This document shows, in pieces, positions 1 to 9,554 of a stretch of DNA of 64,000 bases. Below the pieces are notes generated by a model, which saw only the letters and a program-made list of their open reading frames with translations, had not been told where the DNA came from and ran no database searches. The stretch is from Burkholderiales bacterium. GTDB taxonomy: Bacteria > Pseudomonadota > Gammaproteobacteria > Burkholderiales > SG8-41. Where the stretch lies: positions 35,543 through 99,542 of the forward strand of contig JAUXMZ010000024.1 of NCBI GenBank assembly GCA_030683105.1, read 5' to 3'. Every line of letters starts with the position of its first letter. Positions within the stretch are counted from its first letter, which is position 1. Made by a program: the position numbers and the translations under genes.

Positions 1-106
1 CTTGATTCCATTGATAAATTAAGGAATCTTTCAGAAAAAATAGTAAACTCGCCCCTTAAGTCAGCACTCACCAACCTAGTGCGCCGGCACAACCGCCCAC
101 GATAAG

Positions 107-292
107 TCAGGCCACGAGCACCAGACGCTCCAGCACGTAGAACACCATAAACACGATCAGGAAAATAAAGGCAAGCTGTATCACGCGCCACGCGATTTTC
201 ACATAACGCCGGTCACGCGTGAAAAGGTACATGACCAGCGATGCCCCTATCGTGATCAGCGCCAGGAATCCGGCTAGCCTGAGGACAATCAT
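107..292 (-). CDS. small hypothetical membrane protein (61 aa)
   Basis: The product has two hydrophobic stretches, roughly residues 3-24 and 36-58, separated by a short basic loop with the sequence TRDRRYVK. It therefore looks like a two-helix inner-membrane hairpin. The ATG at 292 is the only good start. It follows lpxC in the same direction after about 70 bp and may be the last gene of the dcw/lpxC transcript. I do not recognise the family and assign no function. It could be a spurious ORF, but the hydrophobic pattern and the basic loop argue for a real gene. Confidence 0.6.
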   Translation of the reverse strand: MIVLRLAGFLALITIGASLVMYLFTRDRRYVKIAWRVIQLAFIFLIVFMVFYVLERLVLVA

Positions 293-365
293 GACGCGGC
301 TCCTAAAGTGTCTGGAATCATAGTACGGAGCGCGTTGTGGGCGGACGCTGCCACCACCGGAACAC

Positions 366-1277
366 CTAGGCGGGTTGTGGCTGCCAGGCGAGGAAGACCG
401 GGGCGTCTTCCGAGCGCTCGAAGCTTACACGTTCCCACGCCTGCTGTTGCTCGAGCAGGCAGCGCAGCAACTGGTTATTGAGCGCATGGCCTGACTTGTA
501 CCCGCTGAAAGCGCCGATCAACGGGTGGCCGAGCAGATAAAGATCGCCGATTGCGTCCAGCACCTTGTGTTTGACGAACTCATCGTCATACCTGAGTCCA
601 TCGGTATTGAGCACCCGGTACTCGTCCATCACGATCGCGTTGTCCAGACTGCCGCCCAATGCCAGACCCTGGGCACGCATGGTCTCGACGTCCTGCATGA
701 AGCCGAAAGTGCGAGCCCGGCTCACTTCCTTGATATAAGAGGCTGTAGAAAAATCCACGCTCACCGATTGTCGCGACCGGTCGAATACGGGATGGCTGAA
801 ATCGATGCTCAGGTCGAGCTTGAAACCATTGTGCGGCTCGAAGCGCACCCACTTGTCCCCGTCTTTGACCTCTACCGGCTTGAGGATGCGGATGAACTGC
901 TTGGGCGCCGACTGTTCTTCTATTCCGGCCGATTGCAGCAGAAACACGAAGGGCCCGGCGCTGCCGTCCATGATCGGCACTTCCGGCGCAGTGACGTCAA
1001 CATAGGCATTGTCCACGCCCAGGCCGGCTAACGCCGACATCAGATGCTCGACCGTGGACACCCGCACGCCATCCTTGTCCAGGCACGAGGATAGCCGGGT
1101 GTCGCCAACGGCATAAGGATCGGCTTTGATCTCGACCGGTTGTGCCAGATCGGTACGGCAAAACACGATGCCGGTATCGGGCGCCGCCGGACGCAAGGTC
1201 ATATAAACCTTCTCGCCGGTGTGCAAACCGACGCCGGTTGCGCGTATTATATTTTTGAGCGTGCGCTGCTTGATCAC
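366..1277 (-). CDS. lpxC: UDP-3-O-acyl-N-acetylglucosamine deacetylase LpxC
   Basis: This is the zinc amidase that removes the N-acetyl group of UDP-3-O-acyl-GlcNAc, the committed step of lipid A synthesis in the cytoplasm. The 303 residues match the usual family length. Metal ligands are visible as His78 (STVEHL), His237 and Asp241 ([10 protein letters not shown]), and the catalytic His264 lies in SGHALNNQ. The start at IKQRTLKN aligns with known LpxC N-termini. It lies downstream of ftsZ, as in many Proteobacteria, separated by a 326-bp gap that contains a small repeat element and could hold its own promoter. In other bacteria LpxC is controlled by FtsH proteolysis; nothing in this DNA tests that. 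Confidence 0.97.
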   Translation of the reverse strand: MIKQRTLKNIIRATGVGLHTGEKVYMTLRPAAPDTGIVFCRTDLAQPVEIKADPYAVGDTRLSSCLDKDGVRVSTVEHLMSALAGLGVDNAYVDVTAPEVPIMDGSAGPFVFLLQSAGIEEQSAPKQFIRILKPVEVKDGDKWVRFEPHNGFKLDLSIDFSHPVFDRSRQSVSVDFSTASYIKEVSRARTFGFMQDVETMRAQGLALGGSLDNAIVMDEYRVLNTDGLRYDDEFVKHKVLDAIGDLYLLGHPLIGAFSGYKSGHALNNQLLRCLLEQQQAWERVSFERSEDAPVFLAWQPQPA

Positions 1278-1366
1278 AGAAAACTCTTTTTACTTTCAAC
1301 CTGTTAAGGCGCGAAGTGTAGCATAAGCCGTCACCGCCGACAAAACGAATTACATCTTGTAACACC

Positions 1367-1453
1367 AGCAGCCTGTCGAACACTTGAGCTTTCTGAGGCG
1401 GCACATGGCGACACCGAATGGGCTCTTGATGCAAGCTGGGGCGACAGGTTGCT
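1367..1453. repeat. 87-bp inverted-repeat-bounded element in the lpxC-ftsZ gap
   Basis: The element is bounded by AGCAGCCTGTCG at 1367-1378 and CGACAGGTTGCT at 1442-1453, 12-bp arms with one mismatch. A second, 84-bp element with near-identical ends lies at 46166-46249. It contains no ORF. The shared ends and similar length suggest a small MITE- or REP-like family. Internal sequence similarity between the two is weak. Confidence 0.5.
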
Positions 1454-1521
1454 CATTAAAAGGCTTAATTCCCGTGGCGCAGCCCTTCCCCATGTGTTTC
1501 TTGCCCTAATCGGTTTTCATT

Positions 1522-1607
1522 CTAGCCCGCATGCCCCCTCGCTCATTAACCACTCATGCTCTCCAAAATCGCTCCCGCGCCGGCTACTCATGAAACATGC
1601 GGGCTAG
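1522..1607. repeat. 12-bp perfect inverted repeat over the ftsZ stop codon
   Basis: CTAGCCCGCATG at 1522-1533 is the exact inverse of CATGCGGGCTAG at 1596-1607. The right arm contains the ftsZ stop codon. The spacer is 62 bp. In ftsZ mRNA this would form a long-range hairpin just after the coding region, suggesting an mRNA-stabilising, processing or termination structure. There is no U-tract, so it is not a classical intrinsic terminator. Confidence 0.45.
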
Positions 1608-2764
1608 TCCGCCTGTTTGCGCAAAAAAGCCGGGATGTCCAGCATTTCGACGCCCTGCTGCTGCATCGCCGCTATGGTTGCGTCGCGATTGCGCCGCCGG
1701 ATCACCGCCGGCTGATCCAGCGCATCGTAGTCGACTTCCATCGGCATGTCGTCGGTGCCTGTTCTTTGCGACACCACCGCCATCGGCCGGGGCTGCTGCC
1801 GGGCTATCGGCTTGCCCAGTCCGGTGGCCACTATGGTCACCCGCAGGCTGTCCTCAAGGGTCTCGTCATAAACCGTGCCGATGATCACGGTGGCAGATTC
1901 AGCCGCGAAGGACTTGATGGTCTCCATGACATCGTACATTTCCTGCAGCTGGAATGTCGCCCTGCTGGCCGAAATGTTGATCAACACGCCGCGCGCGTCG
2001 GAAATGTTGACGTCTTCGAGCAGCGGGCATGCAATCGCCTGCTCTGCGGCGACGCGCGCTCGATCGGGCCCGGCAGCTTTTGACGAACCCATCATCGCCA
2101 TGCCCATCTCGCCCATCACCGTTTTTACGTCGGCAAAATCGACGTTGATCATGCCCGGGCAGCTGATGATTTCGGCGATACCGGCCACCGCGCCATGCAG
2201 CACGTCGTTGGCGGCCCTGAAGGCCTCGTCCAGGGTAACCTGCGCGCCCAGCACCTGCATCAGCTTGTCGTTGGGAATCACGATCAGCGAATCGACATGG
2301 GGCGCGAGCGCCTCAAGGCCTTCCAGGGCGATGCGCTGGCGCTTGCCCTCGAACGCGAACGGCTTGGTCACCACCGCCACCGTCAGGATACCGAGTTCCC
2401 TGGCCACCTCGGCGACAACCGGGGCCGCGCCGGTTCCCGTGCCACCGCCCATGCCGGCGGTAATGAACAGCATGTCGGCACCTGTGATCAGTTCGGCGAT
2501 ACGCTCACGGTCTTCGAGGGCGGCCTGCCGGCCGATCTCAGGATCGGCACCGGCGCCCAGGCCCTTGGTAAAACAGGCGCCAAGCTGCAACTGGATTTTG
2601 GCCTGATTGCGCTTGAGCGCCTGCGCATCGGTGTTGGCGCAGATGAACTCCACCCCCTGCACCCCCTGCGCAATCATATGATCGATTGCATTGCCGCCGC
2701 AGCCGCCTACGCCCACCACCTTGATTACCGCTTCCTGCGTTTGAGTATCGATCAGTTCAATCAT
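1604..2764 (-). CDS. ftsZ: cell division protein FtsZ
   Basis: FtsZ is the tubulin-like GTPase that polymerises into the Z-ring at midcell. The 386 residues include the tubulin signature GGGTGTG at 106-112, the N-terminal GCGGNAIDHM nucleotide-binding loop near residue 21, and a short variable linker. The C-terminal peptide LDIPAFLRKQAD, which docks FtsA and ZipA, matches the E. coli peptide. It follows ftsA after 88 bp. The AT-rich gap could contain an ftsZ promoter, but I see no convincing -35/-10 pair. Its stop codon lies in a 12-bp inverted repeat. Confidence 0.98.
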   Translation of the reverse strand: MIELIDTQTQEAVIKVVGVGGCGGNAIDHMIAQGVQGVEFICANTDAQALKRNQAKIQLQLGACFTKGLGAGADPEIGRQAALEDRERIAELITGADMLFITAGMGGGTGTGAAPVVAEVARELGILTVAVVTKPFAFEGKRQRIALEGLEALAPHVDSLIVIPNDKLMQVLGAQVTLDEAFRAANDVLHGAVAGIAEIISCPGMINVDFADVKTVMGEMGMAMMGSSKAAGPDRARVAAEQAIACPLLEDVNISDARGVLINISASRATFQLQEMYDVMETIKSFAAESATVIIGTVYDETLEDSLRVTIVATGLGKPIARQQPRPMAVVSQRTGTDDMPMEVDYDALDQPAVIRRRNRDATIAAMQQQGVEMLDIPAFLRKQAD

Positions 2765-2852
2765 ATTGACCTCCTGTTGTCACATTCAAAAAAATTAAAA
2801 TCAATTTCATTCCGACTGCGTTGCATTCATTTCCCCAAACTCAGGGCCACCA

Positions 2853-4091
2853 TCAAAAATTTCCCGTGAACCAGGACTTCATCCGCTCCAGCAGTTGCTG
2901 AAACGAACTGATCTGCATGCGCGCGATCTGTTGCTGGCGATGCTGCTGCATGCCGGCAAGAAGCAACCCGACAGCGGTCGAGTAGCGCGGATTGCGCACT
3001 ACTTCGGCGAGACCGCCGACATAATTCGGCTTGCCGATGCGCACCGGCATGTGGAAAATCTCCTCGCCCAGCTCGACCATGCCCTGCATAGCGCTGCTGC
3101 CGCCGGTGATCACAATTCCGGAAGATAAAAGCTCCTCGTAACCGCTGCGCCGCAACTCTGCCTGCACCAGGGAATAAAGTTCCTCGACGCGCGGCTCTAT
3201 CACTTCGGCCAGCGTCTTGCGCGAAAGCTGCCTCGAGCCGCGGTCTCCCACGCCGGGGACCTCTATCATTTCCTGCGGATCGGCCAGTTGCGACAACGCG
3301 CAGCCGCGCTTGATCTTGATATCGTCCGCATCCTTGGTCGGCGTGCGCAACGCCATCGCGATGTCGTTGGTGATCTGGTCGCCGGCAATCGGAATCACCG
3401 CGGTATGGCGTATAGCCCCGTGGGTAAACACCGCCAGGTCGGTGGTGCCGCCACCGATATCGACCAGGCACACGCCCAGATCCTTTTCATCGTCGGACAG
3501 CACGGCCATGGCCGAGGCCAGCGGCTGGAGTATCAGGTCGCGCACTTCCAGTCCGCAGCGCCGGACGCATTTGATGATGTTCTGCGCGGACGATACGGCG
3601 CCGGTCACAATATGCACTTTGACCTCCAGGCGCACGCCGCTCATGCCCAACGGCTCGCGTACATCTTCCTGGCCGTCGATGATGAACTCCTGGTTCAGGA
3701 TGTGCAGGATCTGCTGGTCGTGCGGGATCTGCACCGCCTTTGCAGTTTCGATCACGCGATCGATATCCATCTGCGCGACTTCCTTGTCCTTGATCGCGAC
3801 CATGCCCTGCGAGTTAAAGCTTCTGATGTGGCTGCCGGCGATGCCGGTATACACATCGCGTATCTTGCAGTCCGCCATCAACTCCGCTTCCTCGAGCGCG
3901 CGCTGGATGGCGCTGACGGTAGTCTCGATGTTGACGACCACGCCTTTTTTCAGCCCGCGCGAGGGATGACTCCCCATGCCGATGATTTCAAAACTGCCTT
4001 CCGGCCTGATCTCGGCGACGATCGCGGCAATTTTCGAGGTGCCGATATCCAGACCGACGATCAATTCCTTGTTGTCTTTGGCCTTTCTCAT
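2853..4091 (-). CDS. ftsA: cell division protein FtsA
   Basis: FtsA is the actin-like ATPase that tethers FtsZ filaments to the membrane and recruits late divisome proteins. The 412-residue product starts with an actin-type phosphate loop, GLDIGTSKIAAIV (about residues 13-25), and has a second phosphate loop, DIGGGTTDLAVF (near residue 216). The C-terminal LERMKSWFTGNF is an amphipathic membrane-targeting helix. Length and architecture are normal. The gene sits between ftsQ (55-bp gap) and ftsZ (88-bp gap) in the standard order. Confidence 0.97.
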   Translation of the reverse strand: MRKAKDNKELIVGLDIGTSKIAAIVAEIRPEGSFEIIGMGSHPSRGLKKGVVVNIETTVSAIQRALEEAELMADCKIRDVYTGIAGSHIRSFNSQGMVAIKDKEVAQMDIDRVIETAKAVQIPHDQQILHILNQEFIIDGQEDVREPLGMSGVRLEVKVHIVTGAVSSAQNIIKCVRRCGLEVRDLILQPLASAMAVLSDDEKDLGVCLVDIGGGTTDLAVFTHGAIRHTAVIPIAGDQITNDIAMALRTPTKDADDIKIKRGCALSQLADPQEMIEVPGVGDRGSRQLSRKTLAEVIEPRVEELYSLVQAELRRSGYEELLSSGIVITGGSSAMQGMVELGEEIFHMPVRIGKPNYVGGLAEVVRNPRYSTAVGLLLAGMQQHRQQQIARMQISSFQQLLERMKSWFTGNF

Positions 4092-4146
4092 AGCTTCCTG
4101 TCTCCGGACCGGCGCCCGGCGTCAAAGGTGGCTTCCACCCGGTCGC

Positions 4147-4887
4147 TCATGCCGCACCCTTGAGCGCTTTGGGCTGGGTTCTTTCGTATTTCAGTTCAGG
4201 TATGCGCACCGCAAACCCGTTGACGTAGCGCAGATCAACGTAATCGATGCGCCGGCCGAGCTGTCCCAGCGTGCGTTCGTATGCGGCTACGAACCGCGCA
4301 AGCCGGGCTTCGACCTGCTCACGGCCAAGTTCAAGCGTCAGGCCGTCCTCAAGCTGTATCTGCCAGGCACGCCGCGCCGAGACCTGCACTCGCAGCGGAA
4401 CCTTGCCGATCGCAGCGAGGCTGCGCCGGAAAAAGTCGTACTGGATCGCAACTTCCTTGGCAGCACCTTCGGGTCCGGCGAACAGCGGCAGGTTGCCGTC
4501 ATATGCCGCCCGGAATACCTCGCCATAACTATTAACGAGCGCGTCGCTGCCCCAGCGGGCGAGCGGCAGATGTTCCTCTACCGTGATGTCCAGACGGTCG
4601 GGCCACTGGCGCCGCACCTCTACCCGCCTTACCCAGGGCAGCTTCTCGAACGATGACCGGGCTGCCGCCAGTTTAAGCGTGAAAAAGTTGCCTTTGAGCT
4701 CGCGCTTGACGATGGTTGCGAGCTGTTCGCCCGTGACATGGGCCAGCTCGCCGTCGATCCGCACCTCGCGCAGCGCAAAAGCCGGCAGACGGACCACGAA
4801 ATGCACTGCGCCGTAGACCACCAGCAATATTGCGAGCGTGATCAGCAGGTCGGAAACGCGGTTCAGGGTGTCTGGCTTATGCCACAT
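4147..4887 (-). CDS. ftsQ: cell division protein FtsQ
   Basis: FtsQ is the bitopic divisome protein that bridges early and late division proteins with FtsB and FtsL. The 246 residues show a short cytoplasmic N-terminus, one membrane helix at about 13-31 ([19 protein letters not shown]), a POTRA domain beginning with [18 protein letters not shown], and then the periplasmic beta domain containing [17 protein letters not shown]. The ATG at 4887 overlaps the end of ddl by 11 bp, consistent with translational coupling. Confidence 0.95.
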   Translation of the reverse strand: MWHKPDTLNRVSDLLITLAILLVVYGAVHFVVRLPAFALREVRIDGELAHVTGEQLATIVKRELKGNFFTLKLAAARSSFEKLPWVRRVEVRRQWPDRLDITVEEHLPLARWGSDALVNSYGEVFRAAYDGNLPLFAGPEGAAKEVAIQYDFFRRSLAAIGKVPLRVQVSARRAWQIQLEDGLTLELGREQVEARLARFVAAYERTLGQLGRRIDYVDLRYVNGFAVRIPELKYERTQPKALKGAA

Positions 4888-5818
4888 GCGCCGACTCCAG
4901 AATTCGTATGACCAGGTCCTCGAATGGAATGCCCCGCGCGCGCGCAGCCATTGGCACCAGGCTGTGGTCGGTCATGCCGGGGATGGTGTTCACTTCCAGA
5001 AAATACGGGCTGCCGTTGGCATCAAGCATGAGGTCGACGCGCCCCCAGCCGCTGCAGCCCAGAAGCCGGAATGCCGCGAGCGCCTGATCCTGTATCGCGC
5101 GCTCCTGCGATTGCGGCAAGCCGCACGGGCAGATGTAACGGGTGTCGTCGGCAAAGTACTTGGCCTGGTAATCGTAAAACACCCGCGGCGTCTCGAGCCG
5201 GATCAGCGGCAGCGGTTCGTTGTCGAGCACCGCCGCAGTCAACTCCATGCCCTGGATGAAACGCTCGGCGATGATGATTTGGTCGTACTGGGCCGCAAGC
5301 TCGTACGCGGCGCCGATTTTTTCAATCGAGGTCACTTTGCTCATGCCTATACTCGAGCCCTCGCGCACCGGCTTGACCATCAGCGGCAAGCCCAGTCGCT
5401 CGCCTACACCCGTGAAATCGCTGTCCTGCGATAACAGCTCGTACTGCGGTGTGGGTATGCCCGCGGCCTGCCACAACAGCTTGGTGCGCCACTTATCCAT
5501 CGCCAATGCGCTCGCCATCACCCCGCTACCCGTATAGGGGATGCCGAGGTATTCGAGCGCACCCTGTACCGTGCCGTCCTCGCCGAAGCGTCCGTGCAGC
5601 GCGATAAACACGCGGTCGAATTTTTGCGCGAGCAATTGCTCCAGCCCCTGGTCGCGCGGGTCGAACGCGTGCGCATCGATGCCGCTGTTCTTCAGCGCAC
5701 TCAATACCATGGCACCGCTTTTGAGCGAAATTTCGCGCTCGGCAGAGCGCCCGCCCATCAGTACTGCAACCTTGCCAAATGCGTGAGGCGTGAGGCGTGA
5801 GGCGTGAGGCGCGTTCAT
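4877..5818 (-). CDS. ddl: D-alanine--D-alanine ligase
   Basis: This ATP-grasp enzyme makes the D-Ala-D-Ala dipeptide used by MurF. It has 313 residues. The N-terminal [11 protein letters not shown] loop, the [12 protein letters not shown] segment and the C-terminal [12 protein letters not shown] metal and ligand region are intact. Residues 3-12 (about [10 protein letters not shown]) are encoded by four tandem GCCTCAC heptamers, an N-terminal extension ahead of the conserved KVAVLMGG strand. The ATG at 5818 overlaps the murB stop by 4 bp. The repeat-coded extension is unlikely to harm the fold but is odd for such a conserved enzyme. Confidence 0.97.
   Translation of the reverse strand: MNAPHASRLTPHAFGKVAVLMGGRSAEREISLKSGAMVLSALKNSGIDAHAFDPRDQGLEQLLAQKFDRVFIALHGRFGEDGTVQGALEYLGIPYTGSGVMASALAMDKWRTKLLWQAAGIPTPQYELLSQDSDFTGVGERLGLPLMVKPVREGSSIGMSKVTSIEKIGAAYELAAQYDQIIIAERFIQGMELTAAVLDNEPLPLIRLETPRVFYDYQAKYFADDTRYICPCGLPQSQERAIQDQALAAFRLLGCSGWGRVDLMLDANGSPYFLEVNTIPGMTDHSLVPMAARARGIPFEDLVIRILESAHVA
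5783..5810. repeat. four tandem heptamers inside ddl 5' end
   Basis: Four perfect copies of GTGAGGC (plus-strand reading) lie at 5783-5789, 5790-5796, 5797-5803 and 5804-5810. They fall within codons 3-12 of ddl. The 7-bp period matches other repeats in this window whose unit sequences differ. Confidence 0.9.
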
Positions 5819-6825
5819 TTAGCCTCCCCGACGATGCGCACTTCACGCTCGAGTTCGATGCCGAACTCGCGCTTGACTGCAGCCTGCGCGGTATCGATCA
5901 GGGTTTCGATGTCCGCCGCGCTGGCATTGCCGGTATTCACGATGAAATTCGCGTGCTTGGGCGAAATGACCGCACCGCCGACAACGCGGCCCTTGAGCCC
6001 GCAGGCCTCGATCAGGCGTGCCGCATAATCGCCGCGCGGGTTGCGAAACACCGAGCCGGCATTGGGCTGGCTGAGCGGTTGGCTGGCGCTGCGAGCCGAC
6101 AACAACTCTTTGATTTTATTACGTGAATTTTCCTTGGCTCCGGCGTGCAACCGGAATGTTGCCGCGACAAACCACTCCTCTGAAGGATGGGAGATGAAGG
6201 ATGAGGGATGAATTTTGCCGTTCGTGTTCGTCTCATCCTTCCGCCTTCCTCCTTCCGCCTTTAAGCGCACGTGCCGGTAGGCAATCTCATAGTCCTCTGG
6301 TGAACGAACCCGCTCCGTGCCCAGTCGATCCACGGTGTGCGCGTGCGCCACGATATTCCAGGTTTCGCCGCCATAGCACCCGGCATTCATCGCCAATGCC
6401 CCACCTACCGTTCCGGGAATGCCGGCGAGAAACTCCGCGCCCGCCAGATCGTGCAACGCGGCGAAGCGCGCTACTTTGGGGCTGGCGACGCCAGCCTCGG
6501 CATAAACTACGTCGCCCCCTTCATTCGCAAGGCGTATGTGCTGCAACGCCCGGTGCGTAAATATCACCGTGCCGCGCAAGCCGCCGTCACGCACCAGCAG
6601 ATTGCTGCCAAGACCAACGAAATACAGCGGCTCACCCACCGGAAGCGTTCGCAGAAACTCACGCAGGTCGGCCAGATCGGCGGGGAAATAGGCGTGATCG
6701 GCGGCGCCGCCAGCGCGCCAACTCACGTGACGCGCCATAGACTCGTTGCGGCGTAATTCGCCACGTAAGGCGTGAACCCCTGCGCTGTTTCCCGGTGGTT
6801 TGGCTTTAGTCACATCACACCTCAC
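5815..6825 (-). CDS. murB: UDP-N-acetylenolpyruvoylglucosamine reductase MurB
   Basis: MurB is the FAD enzyme that reduces UDP-GlcNAc-enolpyruvate to UDP-MurNAc. The FAD-binding segment [14 protein letters not shown], the [15 protein letters not shown] loop and the C-terminal AGSVFRNP and [10 protein letters not shown] segments are visible. The catalytic Ser (GSVFRNP) and a C-terminal Glu ([10 protein letters not shown]) are present. Residues about 189-215 are an in-frame insertion coded by an 80-bp inverted heptamer repeat; the usual MurB has no counterpart. The GTG start at 6825 overlaps the murC stop as GTGA and is itself made by a heptamer repeat. A later start is possible, since the conserved region begins near [11 protein letters not shown]. 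Confidence 0.95.
   Translation of the reverse strand: MRCDVTKAKPPGNSAGVHALRGELRRNESMARHVSWRAGGAADHAYFPADLADLREFLRTLPVGEPLYFVGLGSNLLVRDGGLRGTVIFTHRALQHIRLANEGGDVVYAEAGVASPKVARFAALHDLAGAEFLAGIPGTVGGALAMNAGCYGGETWNIVAHAHTVDRLGTERVRSPEDYEIAYRHVRLKAEGGRRKDETNTNGKIHPSSFISHPSEEWFVAATFRLHAGAKENSRNKIKELLSARSASQPLSQPNAGSVFRNPRGDYAARLIEACGLKGRVVGGAVISPKHANFIVNTGNASAADIETLIDTAQAAVKREFGIELEREVRIVGEAK
6182..6261. repeat. 80-bp inverted heptamer element inside murB
   Basis: Four heptamers GAAGGAT, GGGAGAT, GAAGGAT and GAGGGAT (6182-6209) and four of opposite polarity, CATCCTT, CCGCCTT, CCTCCTT and CCGCCTT (6234-6261), flank a 24-bp centre. The two arms are imperfect inverted repeats and could form a hairpin. 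The element is translated in frame within murB. Confidence 0.9.
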
Positions 6826-6838
6826 GCCTCACTCCTCA
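6818..6838. repeat. three heptamers at the murC/murB junction
   Basis: CACCTCA, CGCCTCA and CTCCTCA (6818-6838, plus strand) are tandem 7-bp units. Read on the minus strand, this GTGAGGN-type array supplies the last codons and TGA stop of murC and the GTG start of murB. Confidence 0.8.
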
Positions 6839-8222
6839 CCAACAACGGCGGCACAGTACCGATCGAACCCGCGCCCATGATCAACACCACGTCGTCGCTG
6901 CGGATCGCGCTGCCGATCGCCTCAGGCAGTTCGGCAACGTGCTCCACGAAAACCGGCTCGATCCTGCCCATTACCCGCACCGCGCGTGTCAGCGCCCTGC
7001 CGTCGGCGGCGACGATGGGCGCCTCGCCGGCCGCGTAGACGTCGGTCAATACCAGCGCATCGACCGTGGAGAGCACGCTGACAAAATCCTCGAAGCAGTC
7101 CCGGGTACGGGTATAGCGATGCGGCTGAAAGACCAGCAGCAGACGGCGTCCGGGATAGGCGCCTCGGGCCGCTGCAATCGTTGCCGCCATTTCGGCCGGG
7201 TGATGACCGTAATCATCGATCAGCGTAAAGCTGCCCCCGGCGGCCAGCCGCACGTCGCCGTACTGCTGGAAACGGCGCCCTACGCCTTTGAAATCGGCGA
7301 GCGCTTTGACGATTTGCGCATCAGCCACGCCTACTTCCATGCCGACTGCAATCGCCGCCAGCGCGTTGAGCACGTTATGCACGCCCGGCAGGTTCAACAC
7401 GACCATGAGATCGCCGGGTATTTTGCCGTTGCCGGCCCGGGTAACCCGGAATTTCATCTGCCCACCGCGATGCTCTATATCGACCGCCCTGACCTGCGCT
7501 TGCGGCGACAAGCCGTAAGTCAGGATGGGCTTGGTCAGCCGGGGCATGATCTCGCGCACATTGGCATCATCTGCGCACAGCACCGCCATGCCGTAAAACG
7601 GCAGCCGCTGCACGAAATCGACGAAAGCCTGCTTCAACTTGTCCAGCGAATGGTCGTAGGTCTCCATGTGATCGGCATCGATGTTGGTCACCACGGCCAG
7701 CACCGGCTGCAGGTAAAGGAAAGAGGCGTCTGACTCGTCGGCTTCGGCCACGATGAACTCGCCGCCGCCCAGTTTGGCGTGCACGCCGGCGCTCACCAGA
7801 CGGCCGCCGATCACGAAAGTCGGGTCCATGCCCCCTTCAGCCAGCACACTCGCCACCAGACTGGTGGTGGTCGTCTTGCCGTGAGTGCCCGCCACTGCGA
7901 TGCCCTGTTTGAGCCGCATTAATTCGGCGAGCATCAGCGCGCGCGGCACCACAGGAATCCGCTTTGCACGCGCGGCAATGACCTCGGGGTTGTCTTCCTT
8001 GACCGCGCTCGAAATCACCACGGCGTCCGCCCCGGCGATATGCGCCGCGACATGGCCTGTACTTACTTTCGCTCCGAGTTTCTGCAGGCGGCGTGTCGCC
8101 GCGCTGTCGGCCAGGTCCGAGCCGCTGACCTGGTAGCCGAGATTGAGCAGCACCTCGGCGATGCCGCTCATGCCCGCGCCGCCGATGCCTACAAAATGCA
8201 CGTGTTTAACCTTGTGCCTCAT
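6822..8222 (-). CDS. murC: UDP-N-acetylmuramate--L-alanine ligase MurC
   Basis: MurC is the ATP-dependent ligase that adds L-Ala to UDP-MurNAc. The 466 residues begin with a Rossmann-like UDP-binding region, [12 protein letters not shown] (9-20). The P-loop [10 protein letters not shown] is at 111-120, followed by EADESD and the C-terminal ligase domain with [10 protein letters not shown] and FQPHRYTR. A Shine-Dalgarno AGGAG lies just upstream of the ATG at 8222. That ATG overlaps, as ATGA, the stop of a 49-codon mini-ORF beginning with a diverged copy of murC's own first codons. The C-terminal residues VRSEA are coded by a heptamer repeat. Confidence 0.97.
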   Translation of the reverse strand: MRHKVKHVHFVGIGGAGMSGIAEVLLNLGYQVSGSDLADSAATRRLQKLGAKVSTGHVAAHIAGADAVVISSAVKEDNPEVIAARAKRIPVVPRALMLAELMRLKQGIAVAGTHGKTTTTSLVASVLAEGGMDPTFVIGGRLVSAGVHAKLGGGEFIVAEADESDASFLYLQPVLAVVTNIDADHMETYDHSLDKLKQAFVDFVQRLPFYGMAVLCADDANVREIMPRLTKPILTYGLSPQAQVRAVDIEHRGGQMKFRVTRAGNGKIPGDLMVVLNLPGVHNVLNALAAIAVGMEVGVADAQIVKALADFKGVGRRFQQYGDVRLAAGGSFTLIDDYGHHPAEMAATIAAARGAYPGRRLLLVFQPHRYTRTRDCFEDFVSVLSTVDALVLTDVYAAGEAPIVAADGRALTRAVRVMGRIEPVFVEHVAELPEAIGSAIRSDDVVLIMGAGSIGTVPPLLVRSEA

Positions 8223-8368
8223 AGCTCCTGAACTACCTCATCGCAATCGGCGGCTGGCGCCAATCGCCGCCGGTCGCATCCCGCCATCAATCCGGCGGGG
8301 CCCTGCTCCCTGCTCATGGACGCCCCGCCTCTGCCTACGAAGTGCACATGTTTAACTTTGTGTTTCAT
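8219..8368 (-). pseudogene. mini-ORF mimicking the murC 5' end (49 codons)
   Basis: An ORF from ATG 8368 to TGA 8219 encodes [19 protein letters not shown] followed by unrelated sequence. Its first 19 codons are a diverged copy of the murC start. Five differing codons are synonymous (for example CAC/CAT, TTT/TTC, AAG/AAA) and three change the residue. The ORF ends in the ATGA overlap with the real murC start. It could be a recombination scar from another murC allele or a leader peptide coupled to murC translation. I see a weak GGGGAA close upstream of its ATG. Confidence 0.7.
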
Positions 8369-8379
8369 ACTTCCCCGAC

Positions 8380-8475
8380 TCTTGCCACAGAGGGCACAGA
8401 GATCACAGAGAAAAACATGATGACCGAGGTCCAGACCGCGCCGTCTCTGTGTCCTCTGTGATCTCTGTGGCAAAT
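8380..8475. repeat. inverted nonamer element between murG and the murC mini-ORF
   Basis: About three units of the CACAGAGNN 9-mer at 8382-8410 face three units of the opposite CTCTGTGNN type at 8445-8472, with a centre of about 35 bp. It can fold into a long hairpin directly after the murG stop. A closely related element lies at 9703-9787 in the ftsW-murG gap. Confidence 0.85.
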
Positions 8476-8483
8476 GTTTTTCA

Positions 8484-9554
8484 TTACGCAGCCAGCTCCA
8501 TGCAGACTTCGGCCACGGCGCGGGTGGCTTCGGGCTTGCCCGCCGCACGCGCCGCCTGCGCCATGGCCAGCAGCTTTTCGCGCGTGAACTCGCCAAGCAA
8601 CCAGGCCAGCTTTTCGGGCGTGAATTCGCGCTGGGGAATCAGTACCGCAGCGCCACGGTCGGCGAGATAACGTGCGTTGTGGGTCTGATGATCATCGACC
8701 GCGTGCGGGTACGGCACCATCACGCTGGCGATGCCTGCGGCGGCGATTTCGGATACGGTCGAGGCGCCGGCACGGCAGATGATGAGATCGGCTGCGGCAT
8801 ACCGGGCAGCCATGTCATCGACGAAGGGAATGAGTTCCGCACTTACGCCCGCCAGCCGATAGGCCTCGCGCAGCGCCTCGGCATGGAGCGACCCCGACTG
8901 ATGGGTAACCTGCGGACGGGTGTCGGCTCCGAGCAGTGCCAGCGCCTGCGGCACGGTCTCATTGAGCGCGCGCGCACCGAGACTGCCGCCTATCACCAGC
9001 AACTGCAACCGGCCGGCGCGGTTGGCGTAGCGGACCTCCGGCCCTTTGATCGCCGTAATCTCGCTGCGCACCGGATTGCCGGTCCAGATCACCGCGGTCG
9101 ATGCGGCGCAGGCATTCGGAAATGCAACCAGAATCCTGTCGGCGAGTCTGGCCAGCACGCGGTTGGTCAGCCCGGCGATCGAATTCTGCTCATGAATCAC
9201 CAGCGGGCGGTTGAGGAACGAAGCCATCATGCCGCCGGGGAACGCCACGTAACCGCCCATGCCCAGCACGACGTCGGGGCGGTGCAGAAAAATCGCCCGC
9301 GCGCTTTGCCAGAATGCCACCAGCAGATTGAACGGCAGCAGCAGCTTGCGCAGCCACCCCTTGCCGCGCACGCCGGTAAAACGGATCCAGGCCATGGTAT
9401 AGCCCATGGGCGGGATCACCCGCGCCTCCATGCCGGCGCGGGAACCCATCCACACCACGTTCCATCCCTGGCCGCGCAGATGCTCGGCGACCGCCAGGGC
9501 CGGGAAAATATGGCCACCGGTACCGCCAGCCATGATCATGATGGTTTTAGACAC
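8484..9554 (-). CDS. murG: UDP-GlcNAc:lipid I N-acetylglucosaminyltransferase MurG
   Basis: MurG is the peripheral membrane GT-B glycosyltransferase that converts lipid I to lipid II. The GGTGGH loop is at 10-15, the HEQNSIAGLTNR segment near residue 125, the second-domain GGSLGARALNE loop near 190, and the donor-binding CRAGASTVSEIAAAG near 265. The 356 residues are the normal length. The start is a GTG at 9554 with GGAGG six bases upstream. A mini-ORF with a diverged copy of the murG 5' end precedes it and stops within murG codons 2-3. Confidence 0.96.
   Translation of the reverse strand: MSKTIMIMAGGTGGHIFPALAVAEHLRGQGWNVVWMGSRAGMEARVIPPMGYTMAWIRFTGVRGKGWLRKLLLPFNLLVAFWQSARAIFLHRPDVVLGMGGYVAFPGGMMASFLNRPLVIHEQNSIAGLTNRVLARLADRILVAFPNACAASTAVIWTGNPVRSEITAIKGPEVRYANRAGRLQLLVIGGSLGARALNETVPQALALLGADTRPQVTHQSGSLHAEALREAYRLAGVSAELIPFVDDMAARYAAADLIICRAGASTVSEIAAAGIASVMVPYPHAVDDHQTHNARYLADRGAAVLIPQREFTPEKLAWLLGEFTREKLLAMAQAARAAGKPEATRAVAEVCMELAA

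Noticed and set aside
1..106. Possible gene at the left edge
   Set aside because: The 106 bp are AT-rich with no frame that resembles a protein; nothing can be supported.
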